A DNA stretch of 64,000 nucleotides from Cladochytrium replicatum (GCA_025526935.1 JAHLKD010000113.1:103140-167139); one strand, 5' to 3'; shown: positions 25,317-37,700, counted from the first letter of the stretch. Notes: a model not told the origin generated them from the sequence alone. A program made the numbers and translations.

Positions 25317-26342
25317 ATGGCATATCCACCCCTGTGGCGCGTGCGCGTCTTCAGCATGACTCGAGTGTTGGTCGTGCGGTGGTATCCACCTCTGCAAGCG
25401 AGGGCATGGATGGGAATGGGGCTTACTCCCAGAACCGAGGCCATGATCTGCGCACATAGCAACATTCAATGCCGCGGATTTTCTAGAACCGCTCAGAACA
25501 GATCTCCGAAATGGGATCCGAATTATATGGACTGGAGAGAAATGATTTTTTCAAAAATGTGCGGACGAATGATGGCTTTTCTGTTTTCTAACTTCCAATA
25601 CAACTAGCCGTGGAAGTAGTGAAGAGATTTGGATATGCGGGCGTGATTCTCTTTGGTATGAACATGACGTGTTTTGGCAATATTTTCGAACTGAAAAAGT
25701 TGCGTGTTTAGGCTTATGCGCGTTTGGTAAGGCTGGGTTCAATAGTGTTTCGGTCTGGTATTGATTGTCGCCTTCCAACAAAGGTGTCGCGGGCTACCAC
25801 CTCACTGCCGAACTGCTTAGCCCTTCAAGTGCGACCGCGATCTATTCGGATGCGCTTGAGAAAATCAAGGAGCACGAAGAGATTAAGAATTCGCTCGGTG
25901 AGCCATTAATCGGGCATGGATCTGGGCGGCGGCATAGGCTGACTTCGCGAGAGGTCGCGGGAAGCAGAGAAGATGACACACGAAGGGTGATTGTCAATTT
26001 CGCTGTCGAGGGCACAAACGGAGAAGCACCTGTCAGTGCTGAAGTCATCGAGGTATTTATCATGTCGGAATCACCTCATAACTTCAACCAACTTCTGATT
26101 CCTTTCCTGTTCAGAACATGAAGACAAAAACATGGGAATTTTACACCCTATGGGTTGACGTTATGCCGGATGTTCTTGCAAAAACGGATCCTGCGAGGGG
26201 GAACAAGGTCAAGCGTATTTATGTGATCGACCACAGACCTAAGAGGGCAAAGAACCAGTACAAGGGACGGAGAAGAAGGTGGATGAGGGGTAGCGATGTG
26301 GATGAGGAAGATCGGCCAAAGGGAAGATTTGGATTCCTCTAG
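25317..26342 (+). CDS. TIM21: mitochondrial import subunit Tim21
   Basis: Inner-membrane subunit that links the TIM23 translocase to TOM and to respiratory complexes. It begins only 23 bp after the preceding stop. The N-terminus is Arg-rich and presequence-like (MAYPPLWRVRVFSMTRVLVV; CRGFSRTAQ). After two or more introns comes the membrane segment, reassembled as GYAGVILFGLCAFGVAGYHL. The intermembrane-space domain follows: TAELLSPSSATAIYSDALEK, NSLGEPLIGHGSGRRHR, RRVIVNFAVEGTNGEAPVSA and FYTLWVDVMPD. These match the Tim21 consensus (LFSPxSxxxIYxxAxxKIKxH...LGxPIxxHG). The C-terminal tail is strongly basic (KNQYKGRRRRWMRG). Exon joints near 25500-25610 are not fully resolved; 25674-25732 contains two very short exons. 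Confidence 0.85.
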
Positions 26343-26452
26343 ATTTATCAGCAATGCAGAAATGTAAACTTCCTTCACTATTTAAATAGCCCGTATCCTA
26401 TATTCCGTGACATACAACCAGGAAAACTGCATCGTGCTTTCATGAGAGCATT

Positions 26453-26930
26453 CTATTGTTTGGGCTCGCCAAACTTTGGCTCGTGCACGATTCCGGCCCT
26501 CCATTGTCTCGGATGCGGCGTCTTTGTCCAGCGAGGAACAAAGTCCATTGGTTTCACACCGTAGCGATATCTTTTGCTCTCCACCCAATATTTTTCGCTT
26601 GCGGGCATTTCTGATTCCTTTGGCATCGTCTTGGCGAGATCCTAAATAAACAGATCAGAGATTTTTTAGAAAACCGGTACTATGTAGAGCAGCATACTTC
26701 AACGTACAAGTACATGCAGCTTGACTTTTGACTCTTCGAGTTTGGCAATCACATCGTCCACGCCTCGCAATCGCCGTCGTTGGCGCAACTTCTGCATTGG
26801 TGTCAGCCTGAAAATCCTCTTCCTTCCACAGCAAAAGCCTTAAGAATAATTAATCATTTTTCAGAATGCGAGTTCCTCACCGCGTAAGGCCACCAAGGGC
26901 AACCAACGTCGAACGGAAAGCGCCGAACAT
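26453..26930 (-). CDS. MRPL31: mitochondrial ribosomal protein mL60 (MRPL31)
   Basis: Fungal large-subunit mitoribosome protein. Three exons on the minus strand, 26930-26881, 26807-26708 and 26641-26453, give 112 residues. The start MFGAFRSTLVALGGLT is the family's MFGPFRxTxxxxGGL signature and doubles as the import signal. QKLRQRRRLRGVDDVI, PKESEM, KYWVESKRYRYG and FVPRWTKTPHPRQW follow in the order seen in mL60. The protein is very basic, as expected for an rRNA binder. All joints preserve frame. It is convergent with TIM21 (26342), leaving about 110 bp between stops. Confidence 0.85.
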
Positions 26931-27493
26931 CTTGGATTTATTGCTGCTGTGCCACAACATTGGGGAAACTCGATATTGGATTCTTGGTCGAGTACTCTGA
27001 ATAGACGACTAAGCGCGCAGGATGGGTGGAAAGCTGGGATTCCTGATGCCGAAAGCATATCCGGCCACATGTATCGAATGCTATGAGCGACAATCCGTGT
27101 AAAACAAGACATGCTGTGGGCTGGGGCGTACAAAGAAGAGCATTTCTTCTCAGTGACACATTGTGCAAGTTCGATCCAATTCGAACTGTGATATTCTTTA
27201 TTGCACCGGAGGAGTAAATTATTGGATACTGAAGAACTTCAACAGTGCTCGTCGTTGAAAATATGACAAGCCATTGGAACGGAACTCAATCCTGTGAATT
27301 TAGTTGTCTATTGTAATGTGCCATTTCCCAAAAAAAAAAAGGTGCCATATGTAGATATAGAGCCATATAAGTGGTGGATAGATACTTATTTTCATCGAAA
27401 GAGAACTAAGAGAAATGAATAGAACATTGACAAACCAGCATACAAACGCACGTGGAATCAAACTCAGCGAAGATACACAGAGGAAATACGCAT

Positions 27494-29417
27494 TCATCTA
27501 CCGTGTTGTGAATTTCGTAGTTCATCCATCGCTGCTCCGAGCCCTCTCGAAACACCGCTTCCGACGCCCCCCTGCCCATTCTGTGCACTCGCAGCCGCAG
27601 CTTCTCGAATCACAATCGCTCGAATGTCCTCCCTGCAAAGCGGACACCGACCCATTCGTCGTGTGAGCCATACGTCGACGCAGGATCTATGGAAACAGTG
27701 CCTACATCGTGGGAGTTCTCGCAGCTCGTCCCCACGCGTGAACTCCTCCATACATATCGCGCAACTATCATTCTTCAAAGCGGAAGCGCGTTTCGAGGGG
27801 ATGTGTGCTGTTTCGGGCGTTTTGGGCGGTGACTTTGGAGGAGGGGTTGGGGGGTTTGATACCATGGATGATGGCGCGGTTGTAAAGGAGTCACAGTCGT
27901 CGTCGCCTGGCTGTGAATCGGGTTGCTCAGATGCATTTCTCAGAGGCAGCTCCATCGAAGTGGAGGACACCGTGGTCAAATTTCTCTGAAGGCTGATTCC
28001 TGGAGACCGCACTCTCCGCACATCGCTCACACTTCTTCGAAGTGCAGCCAAGATCGATGGTCGTCGTGCGGGCACAATTCCTGCTGGCAGAATAGCAGCC
28101 GAGGACCGTCGCAATTCCCCCGCATCGGCAGTCGTCGCCGCGACCGGAGGCTCAGTGACTACAATAACACCCTCCTCTTCGGCAATGTCATTGAGCTTGT
28201 CTGCTTTGCTTGTTTGTTTTCCGCTTCGTCCAGTTGTACTCCGAGTTGAGTTTGATCGAAATATGAGCTGGGGGATGTAATCGAGCAAGCTCTCCGGTAA
28301 TATCTGATGCAATCTCAGCTGTATCGAACCTTCTGAATTGCTCCGTGTGTGATTCGGACGTCGTTGATTGTGCCAAGGCGGAACCACGGGTGAAGGGCCA
28401 CGTTCCATCGAAGAAGATCTCCCTTCTTCAGCAAAACGTCGATTTCGAGATGAGTATGGAAATATCGAAAGGCGACTGCATGTGTGCAGGCTGGCTGCAA
28501 AGATCGCGATCAAGGCGAATATCACTACGAGGATCAGACTCCATCCAACGCCATCTGTCCAAAGATCTTGCGCATTTGTCTGAGGAGCTATGTCGGTCGG
28601 CGGAGGATGGGTCGGAATTGTCGCGCTCGTGTTTACAATGTAGCCCACATCTTGGTCTGCTATTATTGTCAATTTCAAGCCATACGGACTTCTTGTGTCT
28701 CCTGACGTTAGGAATTTCGCGTTGAGCAGCTCAAAGGAGATCGGATCTGAGAGGAAGAAGACCCGCTGCCCATGATGACTGCTAGCCGTTACGTTGCCCA
28801 TCCAAGAGTCAAAGCGAATGGGGCTCGTGCTTCCAAACGAGCTATGGCGGCTGCTGTACAAGACTAGAGCCATGATATTCGGAGAGACTGATAAAGCACC
28901 GATAGAATTTGAAAGCAGCTCAAGGCTGCAATAAGATTGAAGCAGTGTTGTGCGATTCATGTTAGCTTCCGCGGTTAAGTTCACTGATGAGTCGATGCTC
29001 AAGAGCACCATCTTTGGAGCAGAGGAAGTGTATGGTGGCTGCGTTGTTTCCGCAAGACTTGGATACTTGCATTTTCTGTATGGCTGCAGAAAGATGCCCT
29101 GTTAATGGAAAGTTATGATAGTTTGCGGAAGCTAGTGGAGCAAAACGCACCTGGAGTGGTCCTCTTGCGACGCTTGTGCCATCCTTCTCAAAACAATACC
29201 CTGCCATCATTTCCGAAAACCCAAGCTCAAAAGTTGCTGCTGGTGCACGTTGCTCTGCGGCCGGTCCTGTGGGCAACTGGCTCAATGGAATCACGTCCGA
29301 AAATCTCAGCGCATAGCGGAAGTTTTGATCCGGGTCGGCTTGCGATCCTGCGTATGCGCTGGCTGTAGAAAGCGAAATGATTGACGACACAAATAAATTC
29401 CTCCAGATTCGGCCCAT
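27494..29417 (-). CDS. membrane RING-H2 E3 ubiquitin ligase
   Basis: Two exons on the minus strand: 29417 to about 29152 and about 29100-27494. The product is about 620 residues. MGRIWRNLFVSSIISLSTASAYA is a signal peptide. A luminal region of about 260 residues follows with several N-x-S/T sites (NMNRTTL, NTSATIP). One transmembrane helix (WSLILVVIFALIAIFAASLH) leads to a cytosolic Ser/Arg-rich linker. The C-terminal RING is CAICMEEF...LPRCRHCFHRSCVDVWL...CPLC, a perfect C3H2C3 spacing. This layout is that of PA-TM-RING-type ligases, although I do not see a clear PA domain, so the luminal domain may be diverged. It probably ubiquitinates membrane or endosomal cargo; substrates unknown. The upstream ATG at about 29487 is an alternative but would bury the signal peptide. 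Confidence 0.85.
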
Positions 29418-29691
29418 GTGGAATTGTCCTGTTTGAACGTTCCACTGGAGGTGGTCGATAAATGTCGTTAAGCTGAATGGTATTCGCAACCAAAGAGAGC
29501 AAGTCCCTAATCGGGTTCGGATTATTTTCGATGAGCTTAGTTTAGTCTAAGCTGCACCCGTCTAACTCGGTTGACGGCGTGTTCCCTTTTTGGCTGGTTC
29601 GAACTGCACGTACCACAACCGATAAAGATCACGATCGTCGACACGATGAGTTCGCGCAGAAAAGCTCGTGCGATCTTTTGATTCGACTTTG

Positions 29692-30735
29692 ATGCTGATT
29701 TTCGGTGGATTCGACTGGCAGCACGACGTTGTGTTCGTTGGGCGGGTGGTGCAGTTTAACTATGCAAGCCACCCAGACATGGTGGGCGTCGACGAGACGC
29801 GACGCGTTTGGGAGCTGACACAGGCGGACCTGGAAGGAAGGAGGGTTGCAACCGACAAGCTAGATATTAAGGGAGACGTACTGAACGCTGATGATATCGC
29901 TGCATCGCTAAAGTACATCGCTGGTGTCGACATATCATTTGTGGGCGAAGTCACTGCGGATCCATCTAACAGCGATGCTTCGGCAGCTTCGAATGCGGCC
30001 GTTGTATGTGTCGCGGTACTCGATGCAAGAACTTTGGAACTTGTCGATCACGTTCTAGAAGAAGGTGGTCTGATGATCGGAATGCATCATTCAAACGTTT
30101 GACGATGTTTTACCCAAAGTCACTTTGACGCTGCCGTACATACCGGGATTTCTTGCTTTTCGCGAGGCGGCTCCTGTTCTTTCCTGCCTGGAAAAGCTGA
30201 AGAATAGAACAACATACCCCCAGCTGCTATTTGTAGACGGGAATGGGACACTCCACCCACGCCGTTTTGGTTCGGCTTGTCACATCGGTGTGCTTGCCGA
30301 TATTCCAACCATCGGGATTGGAAAGAACTTCCTGGAAATCAGGCATGACGGACTTTTGATGAAGGAGGTGAAAGCACGAGCAAGATCAGAGCTGGGTAAA
30401 GCGGGCAGTTACTTCGAGCTGATCGGTTCGAAGACGGGTTTTGTGTATGGAGCAGTGAGTGCTACCAAAATGCTTGCCGAAGGGCCCTTCTTGAACCGAC
30501 TATTCAGGCAGTCAGAGCTACAGCGGGTGCAGTAAATCCAGTCTTTGTTTCCCCAGGTGAGATTTTGAAGTCAATAATGTGGTCACATCACTTTTCTTTA
30601 AATTTAGGTCATCGTGTGAGCTTCGAGACAGCCGTGAGTTTAGCAAAGTTCTGTTCCCGTCATCGAGTTCCCGAACCAATCAGACATGCGGACCACCTTT
30701 CTCGGGAATACATTCGGCTGAAAAAGGCGCCGTGA
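29692..30735 (+). CDS. endonuclease V
   Basis: Inosine-specific ribonuclease/deoxyribonuclease. Four exons: to about 30061, from about 30118 to 30453, about 30508-30556, and about 30608-30735. Key blocks are YIAGVDISFV (first catalytic Asp), PYIPGFLAFRE, FVDGNGTLHPRRFG (second Asp, wedge region), IPTIGIGKNFL, NPVFVSPGHRVSFETAV and the C-terminal EPIRHADHLSREYIR. Catalytic acidic residues and the DGxGxxHPR motif are present, so it should be active. The reading frame opens upstream; ATG 29692 is the longest choice, but MVGVDETRRVWELTQ at 29779 fits the usual family N-terminus better and I consider it about equally likely. The exon after 30453 was found by its match to the family, not by an open frame. 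Confidence 0.88.
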
Positions 30736-31480
30736 GTGTGATTATCTCGCGATTTGTATGTATGGGTTTGGTTTGGATACATTAGCGGCATGTTCTTCTT
30801 CAGGCGGTGTATTTCCATATAAGTATCAATGTATGTCACAGTCCATCAATTTATGCATTAGATTAAAAATTGCCCTCGGCTCCGTACTCAGACGCTGAAA
30901 ATACTTTGCGAGAAATCAAAGGGGCAGAGGGGCTACGGGGCTGGCGGCGCAATTGTAAATTTTGTGATAAACAAGGTCGATCCTAATAAATGAATGTACT
31001 TCACTGGAGATTTATTGACCTAAACTGTCTTTTAATAGTGATTCCAACCCAATGAGAAACTTCCAGAAGCGAAGAAAAGCAATCAAGACAGAAAGAGAAA
31101 GAGGAAACACAAATGCAAATTCGGTTCATCTTACCCCACAAACAGAAATGACCAACTCACAGTGAATAGCTCATAGGGAAACATTACATCATAGTGAACG
31201 ATTCAATGTAAACGAAATATCCATAAACGATACATCCACTCCCTATTTACTGCGTTTTTGTCATCAAATTGATCAAGTAGATGTGGGGAGCATCTGTTCA
31301 GTATCAAACCATCTCTGCCTTGTCTTAATATGCTGAAAGATCTGGCTCAAAGGCTTGCTACAGGTTCTTTCGAGGTATGTGGTGCCGTCAATTTACAATT
31401 TACGCTCCCATTTGAAATTTTGTCTCTCGTTTCAAATTTTTTTTTGTCTTCTTAATTAATTATGCAAATTTGTCACAGTA
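30736..31480. other. non-coding, no feature seen
   Basis: AT-rich intergenic sequence with no coding frame, RNA gene or repeat recognised. The distal part probably belongs to the peroxygenase promoter. Confidence 0.5.
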
Positions 31481-31485
31481 CAGGT

Positions 31486-31492
31486 TATAAAG
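31486..31492 (+). promoter_or_regulatory. TATA box of the peroxygenase gene
   Basis: TATAAAG lies about 40 bp upstream of the ATG at 31531. It is the clearest TATA element in the window and fits an inducible, highly expressed secreted enzyme. Confidence 0.5.
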
Positions 31493-31530
31493 CGGTTCAC
31501 TCTCCTGAACAGCAGACCAGCCGACCAGCC

Positions 31531-32331
31531 ATGAGATCAATTGTTGTCTTTGCTGTGGTTGCCTTTGCATATGTCTCGGCGGCCCCTGTGAATTCCGAAC
31601 CACCAGTCGGAGTCTACTGTCCCCCAAAACCAACCGACAGTCGCAGCCCGTGCCCTGGTCTCAACTCCCTAGCCAATCACGGCTACCTCCCTCGCAATGG
31701 AAGAAACATCACATCTGAAGATATCATCTCTGCCATGGACAAGTTCCTCGGCATTCGTGCCGACGTGGGTGCCGCCCAGATCGCAGGTGCCACACAGCTC
31801 GGTGCAATTACCACCCTGCCCAACGGCCACACAGGCCTTGCAAGCCTCGATGTTCTCTCACAGTCACACAATCGAATCGAGCACGATGCGAGCTTCACGC
31901 GCAACGACGTGTTTTTCACACCCGAGCCCAAGATCAACGCAACCCGTGTCAAGAAGCTCCTTTCGTTCAGCTCGGACAACAAGTACCTCACGCCACTGGA
32001 GCTCGCAAAGGCCCGTCACTGGTTTATCCGCGACTCGTTCACAAACAACCCGAGCAAGACACTGGGCAAGCTCCAGACCGACGCGTGCTGGCGCGAAAAC
32101 GGCTTGATTCAGCTTGTCATTGGATGGAATGAGCCCGATGGAAAGATGCGCGTCGACTGGTTGAAGCAGTGGTTCCTCGAAGAGCGATTGCCGTTCAACC
32201 TCGGATGGAAACCTTCGACCACTGGAGGTGATATCGCTGATGCAACAAATATCACCACTCAGTACATCTTCAGGGAGATTTCTATCAATGCTGCTGACCC
32301 TCTGGGCCCTCTTCCCCTGGTTTTTCAGTAG
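31531..32331 (+). CDS. secreted heme-thiolate peroxidase/unspecific peroxygenase
   Basis: Extracellular heme-thiolate enzyme that inserts oxygen into, or halogenates, organic substrates with H2O2. Single exon, 266 residues, the size of short-form UPO/chloroperoxidase. MRSIVVFAVVAFAYVSAAPV is a signal peptide. The proximal heme ligand motif is SPCPGLNSLANHGYLPRNG, with the ligand Cys in PCP. The distal motif IEHDASFTRND contains the Glu-His-Asp that holds Mg and the heme propionate. NMI-type N-glycosylation sites are present (NIT, NAT). The ATG at 31531 is chosen because it opens the signal peptide; an upstream in-frame ATG at 31462 would place 23 extra polar residues before it. TATA is present upstream. 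Confidence 0.92.
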   Translation: MRSIVVFAVVAFAYVSAAPVNSEPPVGVYCPPKPTDSRSPCPGLNSLANHGYLPRNGRNITSEDIISAMDKFLGIRADVGAAQIAGATQLGAITTLPNGHTGLASLDVLSQSHNRIEHDASFTRNDVFFTPEPKINATRVKKLLSFSSDNKYLTPLELAKARHWFIRDSFTNNPSKTLGKLQTDACWRENGLIQLVIGWNEPDGKMRVDWLKQWFLEERLPFNLGWKPSTTGGDIADATNITTQYIFREISINAADPLGPLPLVFQ

Positions 32332-33961
32332 GAGGCTCATTTTGGATGAAAGCTCGTTTTGGATGAAATAGTGGCACATATCGGTCCTTTATTGGTTCAG
32401 TTATCTTTGTTCTGAACAGTTTTGTCGCGAATAGAATAGTTCACAATACGCCAGATAAACTGGTAAATGCATCCAATCCGAGCGGTTGTGACGGTTCGCG
32501 TATGCAGCTATAGCAAAGAGCGAAAGTTGAGGACGTCCTTGCCAGCCCGAACGTGTTGCTGACCGAAGCTGTTGAACAACGTTAGGATCCGTTGGGATCC
32601 GCGTGCAGAGCTGCCGCGTGTGTGGAGGTGGTAGGGGTCCGATACAGGACGCACCAGCAACAACCGAGCTGAAAACGACCCTGTGGATGTTCTTGCAGCT
32701 TAACGCTGCCATGTTCCCGGGTTCCCGTTTATCGAGTTCATTTGCACACTTGCAGTGGCTCTCGTGTACGACGGACCAGCAACACATCTGGTGGAAACCT
32801 TTGAAGAGGATCAGAATTAACATTCGGGTATTTCTCTAAGTCTATGCATTTTTGTACTTGTACGATTGTTTCTTTTTATATCCTTACATTTAGTGTTTCA
32901 AAGCTGTTTTGTCAGTGGAGTTTCTTATCATGGAACCCGAGTGTGTCTTTGTCCGACTAAGGAAGCCTAACCCGATGGAACAGACCAAGCTAGCCTGCAC
33001 AATGCGCTTTGGAGCATGACGTAAGATATTCACGTCGGCAGCCCAGAATTTTCATTGCTTCGGAATCCTAGGTCAATCTGATGATATTGTTTGAGTTCAT
33101 TCATAGCAGCATTTTGGTACTCAGCATTTGCTGAATATTCATTTCCCGGTTTCCATTGAAGGATTCAATAGACGACTTGCCGTTAGAAAGTTATCGTTGA
33201 TAACATGAACATGGGGCTCCAAAAACACCACTTTCTGTGGGAGCAGCACCTGTTGCAAGTGAGAATGTAGCTGCTTCCATTGCGGAAATCGATCTAGGAG
33301 CTCACAGAGCAGTTAGGTTAACGATATTTTCAGCGGTGGACGAGCTCTGTCGTAAATAGATGGTTTTTCTAACTTCACTGGATTTATTGAGAAAGGCTGT
33401 TCTCCTTTTATAGAGCAGAAACGGCAAAGGAAACATCTAGAAAGTAGGAAAAGAGAAAGAAAGAGAAACTTTTAACTTTCCAAATCAGAGAACAATCAAG
33501 AAAATGAATGATTCAGTGGCAGATGAACGGTTCAGGTGTAAATGAACTTTTCCATTTACGACACGCTCAGTACTTTCCGCCATAACGAACAGACGAAACT
33601 CTATTTCGCAACTTGCTCCATTTGCAATCATGAACGATGACGAGTTCCAAGTTGCTGGATCGACTTGTCCAATCAGATTGTGTCATTGTAGGATCATAGA
33701 GTCAAACATTCGTATTCAATAATGAGTTACAAATTCTGGATATTAGGGCGAATGTTTCATATCATCTTCAAATGCAAAGACAAGGAAAACTGAGCAGCAA
33801 AAATGTCTCACGTTCGCACTGAAGTGAGATTCGCTGCTCGTAGAGAATAGGAAGTGAAGGAAAGCCCAAAGCTGAATAGAGATATCACATCTTCGATCAA
33901 TCACACAACGTAAACCCTCATTAGCTGTACAGGGAGAGGGAGAGTCGCCGCGTGATTCTGC
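32332..33961. other. long non-coding stretch
   Basis: 1.6 kb. A minus-strand frame at 32401-32823 and a plus-strand frame at 32603-32839 are open but have no domain or good start context. I cannot support a gene. No tandem repeats or terminal inverted repeats noticed. Confidence 0.45.
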
Positions 33962-34260
33962 TTAAGCAGATCGTGAAGGTGATGACGCAAGAGCGGCTTG
34001 ACGGGCCTCGAATTCTCGTAGTTTAAGCCTCCAGTTCTCTGGGTTGTACCCTCGGTCTCGTCGGAGTCGAAGATCCTGGTCAAAGCCAAGTTTGCTCGAT
34101 GCAACGTAAATTCCAAAGCCAATACTGGAGGAGCAAAACGATAAGAATCATGATTAAAGTTCAAATCGATACAAGAGACATACGCGACGGAAATCATGCT
34201 GTAGACTGGGATAGCCTCAGTGGGCATGTTTTTGAAGAAGATGCGGACGAGGTTGACCAT
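33962..34260 (-). CDS. small single-pass mitochondrial protein, B12D/MLRQ (complex I)-like
   Basis: Two exons on the minus strand, 34260-34184 and 34124-33962, give 79 residues. The unspliced frame looks different after residue 26; the GTATGT donor inside the Ala codon and the CAG acceptor restore IGFGIYVASSKLGFDQD. The pattern is a short basic lead (MVNLVRIFFKNMPTEAIP), one membrane helix (VYSMISVAIGFGIYVASS) and a basic tail (LRLRRDRGYNPENWRLKLRE). This is the layout of small accessory respiratory-chain subunits such as NI9M/B12D (MLRQ). The gene is well supported by the splice; the subunit assignment is tentative. Confidence 0.65.
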
Positions 34261-35427
34261 TGTTGGGATAAGAAGAGGTTGGAAGTAGTTCAGACTGGGT
34301 CAGGGTGAGTTACTCTTGATGTTGTTTTGTGAGCGATGTTATGGACAGATTATATACCACCGGCCATTCACGGGAACCCAGGTGTTAGTGATATTGTTGC
34401 TCACTTTAGACAACAAACGCGTCACAGCTGGCACGCGACTTTCCCATTGCCGTTGAATGAGTCAAAGTTTCTCAACCAAAATTTTTAAGGATGGATCTAC
34501 CAACTACATAGGTTGCATTGATGAGCAAAACGTACTCCGCATCAAATCATGATGCAACAAGGATTTTTCGCTTTAAACAAATCATAAAAGAGCAACCAAT
34601 TATTCGTTGGATTGGCTCTTTTCTTGAATTGAGCAGAGAAATCAACGGTGCATCAAAAATAATTTTTTTATGATTCTGCCCAGAAATCTTCTGGCATGCC
34701 CTAAGGTTTGTAACCAAGATAATGTTGGCAATGTTTGGCAAATGACTGAGAAGGTAGTTTGGTAAATGCACAGCAGCGCAAAACGTTGCAGTCGGTTTAA
34801 AATTGTTACACATGGTGAGAGTTGACCGTTTCTAAGTTCGGTGGTCGCCAATAACATAAAAGATCGCTAACGGTGTGGGAACAGGTGCAACAAAGGCGGT
34901 TATCCATCCCTCAGGTCGAGTGTATGAGACAACTGGTGGTGGCTAAGATGGCGGTGGTGGCCGGATGGTGTCAAAAATTGTAGCGATAGCTCTTAACAAT
35001 AATGGTCAACAGTTCATTCTACACTGGTTGTTTATTCCAATTGTATGATCGTTACTCCTCCTCTTTCCGTCCTTTGTGCGTTTTAAGCTCACCATGCCGT
35101 GCGTTTCGTTTTCGTTTGTTTATAGCCACGGTGGTACTCAGTTTTTGCAGTCCTCCCCGCCTTATGTACACATATCTTTTGACAAACATCTCTTTTTGAT
35201 GTTCTGAATGGAATTCCATCAGGTTTGCACAAATGGTTCTGTTTTGCATCAAGTTATCCACAAAGCAGATGTCCCTAACATTTAGCGGGATGGCAACTAT
35301 GCACAGCAATGCACAAGGACTGCAGTGTGATGACAGCGATCCATATATTATCCTCTAAACCACAGAAAACGCAAAAAACTGGAGGTACGTGAACTAAGAA
35401 AGGCTGCTCTGATATGTCTCTGTCACA
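34261..35427. other. non-coding stretch
   Basis: About 1.2 kb with only short frames. A GGTGG-rich patch near 34930-34970 is a simple low-complexity run. Nothing else seen. Confidence 0.45.
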
Positions 35428-35945
35428 TCATCTCTTCTTCCCGCGGCGCTTTGAGGAAGGAGCTGAATACAAATGATAAGCAAATGATAAGCTCAACCAC
35501 GAAAGGTGAAGTCAATGTGACTTACCCGGTCCTGATGCAGCGACCGATACTGCTGCAGCGACACCAGGGTCTGGTGAGGTTGGGTTTGGTGGTGGAGCAA
35601 GTTTTCTCTGCTGCATTTTGTCCATCAATATCCGATTAAGGCGTTCGAACTTTTTCAGGTCAGGTAATCTCTCTGTCCGGTACTTTAGACACTGCGAAAA
35701 AAGACAACTAAATGGCGAGAAGAAACTGTATTCATGTTATAGTATACCGTCGGGCCATCTGTGACTTTGAGAACAAGCTTTCCGTCGCAATGTCTGTACT
35801 TGACCAGATATCTGCACTGCGATACCACATTAGTTATCCTTCTGTGCCGGTCATTTTCTCTCCAGAAACGTACCCGCACTGGTGCTGCCGCGTACAGATC
35901 CTCGACAGCCTTCTCGTAGTCCTGCCAGTTCTCAAAGTAGACCAT
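35428..35945 (-). CDS. SRP9: signal recognition particle 9 kDa protein (SRP9)
   Basis: Alu-domain protein of the SRP; with SRP14 it mediates elongation arrest. Four exons on the minus strand. The first (from 35945) encodes MVYFENWQDYEKAVEDLYAA and ends at VR. The second gives CRYLVKYRHCDGKLVLKVTD. The third gives CLKYRTERLPDLKKFERLNR with a Pro/Ala linker. A last short exon ends in SSKRRGKKR, stop at 35428-35430. This is the canonical SRP9 sequence order (Y-x-x-W-x-x-F...; LVxKVTDDxxCLKY). The basic tail could bind SRP RNA or be a nuclear signal. It diverges from the flippase-subunit gene (start 36149) across about 200 bp. Confidence 0.92.
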
Positions 35946-36148
35946 TTAATTTTTGAAAAATAAAACCCGTCACGTGGGTAGAGCCATCTGATTAACGGCA
36001 GGTTGTCATTGTGGTCGGTCATTCGAACCATGGCAGAAGGGGCCTGGGAGGGGGTCGGGAGGTTGGTTGTTGGCATGGTACGGATATCTAACCACTCTGC
36101 ATCTCTTCTCTTCGCTGCGTATGGTGTGTTTCACAGGGTCTGCTCAGC

Positions 36149-37700
36149 ATGGGTTTGGATGAGACAACGAAACAACAGTCTAAGCGTCCCGCTAGTGAGT
36201 GAGCAGATGGACAATCGATTCATTCACTGAGCGATATGGAATTTTCTTGTGCACTGTAGACACGGCGTTTAAGCAACAGCGGTTGAAGGCATGGCAACCG
36301 TTGCTGACACCAAAGACCGTCCTCCCCACATTCTTTGTCGTCGGATTGATTTTTATTCCTATCGGAATTGGGCTCTACATTGCTTCGAATAGCGTGAGTC
36401 TTTCTCAGGTTGCATTCTTCGATCGATCTGTTAACGAATCATAAATATCAGGTTGACCAAATTATCTTCGACTACACTAACTGCCCCAAGGCTGGAACTA
36501 CATTCGCCGCACCTGACATAGCTTTGGGAAACCTCGGCCCTATAACAGAATGGCGATACGTTCCCGAAAACAAAACGTGCAACGTACGCTTCCTCGTACC
36601 CAACGAATTCAAACCGCCCGTGTTCTTGTACTATCGTCTCACAAACTTTTACCAAAATCACCGTCGCTATGTCAAATCCTTCGATCAGGCCCAGCTATCG
36701 GGCGGTATTGTAGATCCTTCAAAGCTCAACTCCGGCTGTGACCCCTTGAGAGTGCCAACTCAGGAAGGATTGCCGGCCTCGATGAAGAATATTACACTTG
36801 GGCCTCAGGCACAATACTACCCATGCGGGCTCGTTGCCAATTCGTTCTTCACCGGTAAATGCCCAGATGCTCCCCAAGAAGTTGCCAAATTCTGATTGTG
36901 TTTTTATTGAAGACTATCTGGGTGGAGATCCATTGGAAGATAACTCTGAGCTTCAATGCATCTCAAACCAGTCAACAAACCCGCCAACCCCGTGTGACAA
37001 AGCGTACTCGTTCTCCCAGGACAGCGTCGCATGGCCTTCCGACACTGAAAAGTTCAAATCGTCATCGTGGAGGGCCTTGAAGCCCACCGAGGTGAATGCG
37101 AACTTGATCCCGCCCCCCCAATGGGTGGATGCGTTCCCGCGCTGGGCGAACGGATACACCGCCGACAACCTTCCTGATCTCCAGCAGTGGGAGCGTCTCC
37201 ATGTGTGGATGCGGACCGCGGGAATGCCAAACTTTAGGAAGCTTTACGGAGCGAACAGGGTTGGATCGTTGACCGCGGGAGTTTATCAATTGGACATTGT
37301 GAACAGTAAGCTGGATCATGTCTGGGCGGACGCGTTTTGAATTCTCCGACAATTTGCAGACTTTGATGTTGTACGATTCAGCGGAACTAAGTCCATTGTG
37401 ATCTCGACTGTTTCGGCTATTGGAGGGAAGAACCCCTTCCTTGGTATTGCCTACGTTGTTGTCGGTGTTGTTTGCTGGCTCTTGGGCATCATCTTTTTGA
37501 TCCGCCAGATGGTAAAGCCAAGGTATTTTGAAGGTTTAATGTCCGCTCTTGCACATACCTGATCACGTCTATCGAACAGAAAACTCGGTGACCACACACA
37601 CTTGTCGTGGAACCAAACGCAACCTGGACAGCGCCAGGATGGCGCTCAAAGCAGTGCCGTTGCTGGGGGAGACAGCATGCGGCAACGAACTGGCTACTAA
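36149..37700 (+). CDS. Cdc50/Lem3 family P4-ATPase subunit
   Basis: Non-catalytic beta subunit of lipid flippases, needed for ER exit and activity of the P4-ATPase. The start is the ATG at 36149 ([15 protein letters not shown]). An intron then joins to give the hallmark [20 protein letters not shown], which fixes this start. TM1 is [20 protein letters not shown]. The exoplasmic domain has conserved cysteines and N-glycosylation sites (NKTC, NIT, NQST) and motifs [29 protein letters not shown] and [11 protein letters not shown]2 is [18 protein letters not shown] near the end, followed by [11 protein letters not shown] and a short tail. Introns lie at about 36195-36236, 36395-36451, 36856-36925, 37308-37361 and one near 37520-37580. 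Complete and apparently functional. Confidence 0.93.
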